Shown here: positions 12,649 through 16,351 of the stretch, one piece after another | How positions within the stretch are numbered: the first letter of the stretch is position 1 | How the letters are laid out: each line of letters begins with the position of its first letter | NCBI GenBank assembly: GCA_900313545.1 | Contig: OMRS01000009.1 | Coordinates: 1 to 16,351, forward strand | DNA: 16,351 bases | Direction: 5' to 3' | DNA from: an uncultured Eubacteriales bacterium | GTDB taxonomy: Bacteria > Bacillota_A > Clostridia > Christensenellales > Aristaeellaceae | Position numbers and translations under genes: made by a program | Notes under the pieces: model-generated | Told to the model about the DNA's origin: nothing | The model's database searches: none | What the model saw: only the letters and a program-made list of their open reading frames with translations

Positions 12649-14963
12649 AACGTCCCCACCGCAATATACTTGCCGTCAAACTGCGGCGGGATATGTTTCG
12701 GGCCGCCATGCAGTTTCTGTCCATCATCGTCCTGTGCGCGCTGGGCACCTTCGCCTTTTCCGCGCTGGACGGCACCGCCCGAATGACCCGGGTCACGGTC
12801 AACACCTATTTTGAGGAAAACCACCTGGCCGATTTCTGGGTCACCATGCCGAACGTGGACCGAAGCGTCCTCACCCGCATTTCCCGGATTCCCGGGGTGG
12901 AGGACCTGTGCGCCCGGTACACGGAAGATTACGATGCGGAAAATCTGGGCGACCACGTCCAGGTGAACGTCACCGCCTATGACGGTCCCATGTCCATCAA
13001 CATCCCGCTGCTGCGCTCCGGCACACTCCTGAGCGAATCGGATACCCGGGGCTGTCTCATTGAAGAGCGTTTTGCGCTCGCCCACGGCATGAAAGTCGGC
13101 GACAGGATCACCATCAAGAAGTCTTCCACCCGTTATTCCTTTGTGATCCGGGGCATTGTCGTCTCCCCGGAATACATCGTGGTCACCAACCACGTGGCCG
13201 CCGATGCCAAAAAATACGGCTATATTCTTCTCAATCACAGTGCCATCGGCACCCTTCCCCTCAACCAGGCCGTCCTGCGCATTGCGCCTTATGCCGACGC
13301 TGACGCGGTCCGGGATGCCATCAAGGACCTCTATCCCGAGTCCCTCGTTCGGGACCGAAACGGCCACAGCAGCACCTCACGCATCAACAACAATGCCGAC
13401 ATGTTTGAAAACATGACCCTCATCTTCCCGCTGCTGGCCTATTTCATCGCCGCCCTGATCGTCATGACCACCCTGGAACGGATGATTGAGAACCAGCGCA
13501 TGCAGATGGGTACGCTCAGGGCCCTGGGATTTTCCGCCCGGCACATTCGCCGGCACTATCTCTCCTATGCCATTTTGCCCTCCCTGATCGGCGCGCTGAT
13601 CGGCATGCTGGTGGGGCATTACACCCTCCCGCAGATTCTGTGGAACTCGCTGATCGGGCAAAATGAGATGCCCTACCAGCTCCATCCTCCCATTTCCCTT
13701 CCCTCATGGGGCATGGTGCTGCTGACCGTCATCATGAGCATGGGCATCTGCACATACTCCTACCGGAAAGCCTCCCGTGAAACCGCCGCCTCCCTGCTCC
13801 GGCCCAAACCTCCCAAGTCCGGACACAGGATCCTGCTGGAGCGCATCACTCCCCTGTGGAAACGGCTTTCCTTCAACTCCAAGATGATCGTTCGCAATAT
13901 CATGCGCAACAAGATGCGCTCCTTCATGACCTCCCTGGGCATGCTGTTTTGCACCATGCTGATCATCACCTCCTTCGGCCTTCAGGATTCCGTCAAAACT
14001 CTGGCCTACGACTACTACCAGAAATCCATCCGCTATGACCTGGAGGTGCGGCTCACCGGGGACGTCGGTACCGCCGAATCCTATGACCGGCGGCTTCCGG
14101 CGGACAGGGTGGAGTGCATCATGGTCAAATCCGCCACCCTTCAGTTTAACAATCAGCAGCGCACGATCAATTTCACCGTGATGGAGGATGATCAGCAGCT
14201 GCACTGGCTGGGCCCGAATTACACCTGGCTGAGGATGACCACCGGATCCGTGGGGATCACCCGCAAGCTCAGCAGGATTCTGGGAATCAACGTCGGCGAT
14301 ACGGTGGAAATCCAACTTCCCGGGGAGACCCGTCCTGTCCTCCTGCCCGTAGGGCACATCGTGGAAAACAACTTTTCCCAGGGCGTCTATCTCAATCAGA
14401 GCACCTGGAAAACCCTGCGCAAGGGGGCCTTCGTGCCCACCAGCATCTGCCTTTCCAAGCCCACGGACTACTGCCTGAAGCTGATATCCGACATGCAGGA
14501 GGTGGACCGCCTCTTCTATCCCGCAGAAAGCATCGTGCAGACCCTGAATATGCTGGAGACCCTGTCCTCTGTTTTCGGCATGCTGACCGGCATCGCCCTG
14601 ACCCTGGCCTTTGTCATCTGCTACAACATGGGTCTGATGAACTTCGTGGAGCGCACGCGGGAATACGCCACCCTGAAGGTGATGGGCTATCATCAGAAGG
14701 AAATCCGCCGCGTGATTACCCTTGAAAACCTGATTCTTTCCCTGATCGGCATTCTCTGCGGCATCTGGCCGGGTATCCTTCTCACCGATGTCATCATGCA
14801 TTCCTGTGAACCCGAAACCGCGAATTACAGCGGTACGCCCGCCCTGCAGTCCATCCTGATCGCCTGTCTGCTCACCTTTTTCTTTTCCGTCCTTCTACAG
14901 CTGCTGCTTACCCGGAAAGTCCGCAGAATCAATATGGTTGAAGCCCTCAAATCCGTGGAATAA
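12642..14963 (+). CDS. Large FtsX-type ABC permease
   Basis: This 773-residue membrane subunit has two FtsX modules. Predicted membrane segments are near 22-42, 259-279, 309-329, 354-373, 429-447, 641-664, 696-716 and 735-757. Two large extracytoplasmic domains span roughly 45-255 and 450-635. Each module carries the FtsX coupling motif after its segment: MQMGTLRALGFSARHIRRHYL (287-307) and EYATLKVMGYHQKEIRR (674-690). This duplicated layout is typical of Firmicutes permeases that work by mechanotransmission or lipid/peptide extrusion, not by a classic channel. The ATG lies five bases after GGAGGAG and overlaps the ATPase gene by seven bases. With the adaptor downstream it forms a MacB-like complex. 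The substrate is unknown. Confidence 0.95.
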   Translation: MVKRPHRNILAVKLRRDMFRAAMQFLSIIVLCALGTFAFSALDGTARMTRVTVNTYFEENHLADFWVTMPNVDRSVLTRISRIPGVEDLCARYTEDYDAENLGDHVQVNVTAYDGPMSINIPLLRSGTLLSESDTRGCLIEERFALAHGMKVGDRITIKKSSTRYSFVIRGIVVSPEYIVVTNHVAADAKKYGYILLNHSAIGTLPLNQAVLRIAPYADADAVRDAIKDLYPESLVRDRNGHSSTSRINNNADMFENMTLIFPLLAYFIAALIVMTTLERMIENQRMQMGTLRALGFSARHIRRHYLSYAILPSLIGALIGMLVGHYTLPQILWNSLIGQNEMPYQLHPPISLPSWGMVLLTVIMSMGICTYSYRKASRETAASLLRPKPPKSGHRILLERITPLWKRLSFNSKMIVRNIMRNKMRSFMTSLGMLFCTMLIITSFGLQDSVKTLAYDYYQKSIRYDLEVRLTGDVGTAESYDRRLPADRVECIMVKSATLQFNNQQRTINFTVMEDDQQLHWLGPNYTWLRMTTGSVGITRKLSRILGINVGDTVEIQLPGETRPVLLPVGHIVENNFSQGVYLNQSTWKTLRKGAFVPTSICLSKPTDYCLKLISDMQEVDRLFYPAESIVQTLNMLETLSSVFGMLTGIALTLAFVICYNMGLMNFVERTREYATLKVMGYHQKEIRRVITLENLILSLIGILCGIWPGILLTDVIMHSCEPETANYSGTPALQSILIACLLTFFFSVLLQLLLTRKVRRINMVEALKSVE

Positions 14964-15027
14964 TTCTTCCCCGTCATGCCAGCAATTTCAGAAAGGAGTA
15001 TGGCAGCCATCCCGGCACAGGCCTGTA

Positions 15028-16083
15028 ATGATCATGTTCAAGAGAATCCTTCTTCCCGTCACCCTCCTCCTCTCCCTGCTGCTGAGCGCAGGTGCCGTTG
15101 CCCAGACCGCAGATGCCACCATTGTCGTTCCCACCACCACCAAGGTCACCGCGCCCTTCCCCGGCACTCTGAAACCCTTTGACCTTCAAAGCGGTGACAG
15201 CGTTTCTGAAGGGGAGCTCCTCTTTTCCTATTCCGCGCAGCCCGTTCGCGCGCCTCTAAACGGAAAGGTGGCAGCCGTCTTTGCCGGCCCCGGAGACGAT
15301 GCGGACGGCATCACCGCCCGCTACGGTTCCTTAGCCACGATTGAAGCGGTTCACCCCTTCTACATCGACGCCGACACCAAACAGGCCTACGACAGGAACG
15401 AAAACAAGTATGTCCACGTGGGTGAGAAGCTGACCCTCAAACTGAACGACGACAAGGGGACCGGCATCATCACGAAGGTGGACGGCGAAAAATACACCGT
15501 TGAAGTCCTTTCCGGAGACTTCCATCTGGATGACACCGTGCGCTGTTTCCGGGAGGAAAGCACCCCCAACAACAGCGAAATCGGCCGTGGAAAGATCAAA
15601 CGCTATCCGGATATCCAGGTCAAGGGGCAGGGGCGGATCGCCTCCGTGAGCATTGCTCCCGGCACCATGGTCTCCTCCGGAGATCTCTGCTTTGAAACCG
15701 TGGACATCACCGCTCCCCGTAACCTTTCGCTGGATATCAGCGCTCCCGTTTCCGGCGTTGTCACCGCCCTGCCTGCCAAGCCCGGGGACAGCGTCCAGCG
15801 GGGACAGGTGCTGTGTGAGATTTCGGACCTTACCCGTCTTGAGCTGAATGCGGAAGTGGATGAGATGGACATGCTCTCCCTTCATCCCGGCGACCCTGTG
15901 GAATACACCATCGATGCCTATGGCGACCGGGTATTCACCGGCACCGTCATCAAGATTTTCCGTTCGGCCTTCCAGAAACAGAATGCCGCCTATTTCAACG
16001 TCCGCGTCACCCTTCCGAAGGACGTGACCTTCCATCCGGGCATGAACGGAACCCTCACCATCAAGAATCAACCCTCCAAATAA
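15028..16083 (+). CDS. Secreted HlyD/MacA-like adaptor protein
   Basis: This 351-residue envelope protein probably works with the FtsX-type permease. A signal peptide (1-25, AGAVA then QTA as likely cleavage site) leads to lipoyl-like segments: VTAPFPGTLKPFDLQSGDSVSEGELLF (40-66), VRAPLNGKVAAVF (73-85) and ISAPVSGVVTALPAKPGDSVQRGQVLCEISD (237-267). A beta-barrel region LNAEVDEMDMLSLHPGDPVEY and a C-terminal VRVTLPKDVTFHPGMNGTLTI (325-345) follow, as in RND/MacA adaptors. No long coiled-coil hairpin is seen between the lipoyl halves, which is unusual. The ATG at 15028 has only a weak AGG six bases upstream; ATG 15034 is the alternative. A strong AAAGGAG at 14992-14998 faces an out-of-frame ATG at 15000. 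The gene lies 64 bases after the permease gene. Confidence 0.85.
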   Translation: MIMFKRILLPVTLLLSLLLSAGAVAQTADATIVVPTTTKVTAPFPGTLKPFDLQSGDSVSEGELLFSYSAQPVRAPLNGKVAAVFAGPGDDADGITARYGSLATIEAVHPFYIDADTKQAYDRNENKYVHVGEKLTLKLNDDKGTGIITKVDGEKYTVEVLSGDFHLDDTVRCFREESTPNNSEIGRGKIKRYPDIQVKGQGRIASVSIAPGTMVSSGDLCFETVDITAPRNLSLDISAPVSGVVTALPAKPGDSVQRGQVLCEISDLTRLELNAEVDEMDMLSLHPGDPVEYTIDAYGDRVFTGTVIKIFRSAFQKQNAAYFNVRVTLPKDVTFHPGMNGTLTIKNQPSK

Positions 16084-16088
16084 AGACC

Positions 16089-16122
16089 GCCGGGAATCCT
16101 CAGAAAGGATCCCGGCTTTTTT
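16089..16122 (+). terminator. Rho-independent terminator of the LCP-ABC operon
   Basis: GCCGGGAATCC (16089-16099) pairs with GGATCCCGGC (16107-16116) with one bulged A, and six T residues follow (16117-16122). It lies five bases after the adaptor stop codon and closes the five-gene operon. Confidence 0.95.
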
Positions 16123-16351
16123 GATTCCCTCACGTCTCCCCCCCCTCATTGCATTTCCGGTTCTCCTTCCGGAAAAACACCGCCATGTGCAAAAGCGCCC
16201 AAAATCCTTTTCTGATAAGGATTTTAGGCGCTTACTGGTCAATTTTGCCGATACTGTCCTCTGTAGGTTTTAAGACGCACGATAAATGAACCTGAATCCG
16301 GCAATGATTTGCAAATTATATGATTCTGCCAGGAGATTGGGAAACTGGTCG
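16123..16351. other. Non-coding tail of the window
   Basis: No gene is visible in these 229 bases. There is a small inverted repeat TTTCCGG / CCGGAAA near 16154-16175, a larger hairpin at 16193-16233, and an AT-richer stretch after about 16240 that could hold a promoter for a gene beyond the window. I cannot assign one confidently. Confidence 0.5.
16193..16233 (-). terminator. Possible terminator hairpin for a gene beyond the window
   Basis: AAGCGCCCAAAATCCTT (16193-16209) and AAGGATTTTAGGCGCTT (16217-16233) pair over 17 positions with one mismatch and a seven-base loop. On the minus strand the stem runs into TTTTGC, so it could end a minus-strand gene to the right of the window. The T tract is short. 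Confidence 0.45.

Noticed and set aside
15000..15182. Small gene starting at ATG 15000
   Set aside because: The ribosome binding site is only one base from the ATG, the product is a His/Arg/Pro-rich out-of-frame reading of the adaptor, and no motif is seen. Only the odd start region was kept as a finding.

Overview
The window is a GC-rich (roughly 60% by eye) chromosomal segment. It most likely comes from an anaerobic, low-branching Firmicutes/Clostridia lineage. The evidence is the rplS-rbgA-rnhB block, an RNase J instead of an RNase E as the main mRNA nuclease, an LCP-family wall-polymer transferase, an XpaC-type protein, strong GGAGG ribosome binding sites, and a secreted protein with a PTATP-type linker. 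The exact lineage cannot be fixed from this sequence. No mobile element, rRNA, tRNA or CRISPR array is visible, and the segment reads as vertically inherited chromosome.

Left part (1-3300): a single plus-strand gene for a PLP-dependent D-cysteine desulfhydrase/ACC deaminase family enzyme is preceded by a long hairpin. It converges on the minus-strand run rplS > rbgA > rnhB. The two sides meet at an elaborate nested palindrome that reads as a bidirectional terminator. rplS has its own strong promoter with an A-rich upstream element. A weak terminator-like hairpin between rplS and rbgA probably lowers expression of the GTPase and RNase HII relative to the ribosomal protein.

Middle (3301-8380): a roughly 480-base gene-poor gap holds the rplS promoter and leader and an isolated strong hairpin. 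Next comes a minus-strand operon transcribed from a clear promoter at 8347-8375: RNase J with a large basic disordered N-terminal extension, an RlmI-type 23S rRNA methyltransferase (4-base overlap) and a threonine aldolase (10-base gap).

Right part (8391-16351): a minus-strand gene for a secreted protein of unknown function, with its own terminator, is divergent from a plus-strand five-gene operon. That operon encodes an LCP phosphotransferase, an XpaC-like membrane-anchored helical protein, an ABC ATPase, a large FtsX-type permease and a secreted HlyD/MacA-like adaptor. It ends in a clear rho-independent terminator. The last three genes form a MacB-type envelope machine. Their tight linkage to an LCP enzyme and an XpaC-like protein is the most interesting arrangement here and suggests a cell-envelope assembly or export system that I cannot match to a named one. 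The divergent promoters of the secreted protein and of this operon lie close together and may be co-regulated.
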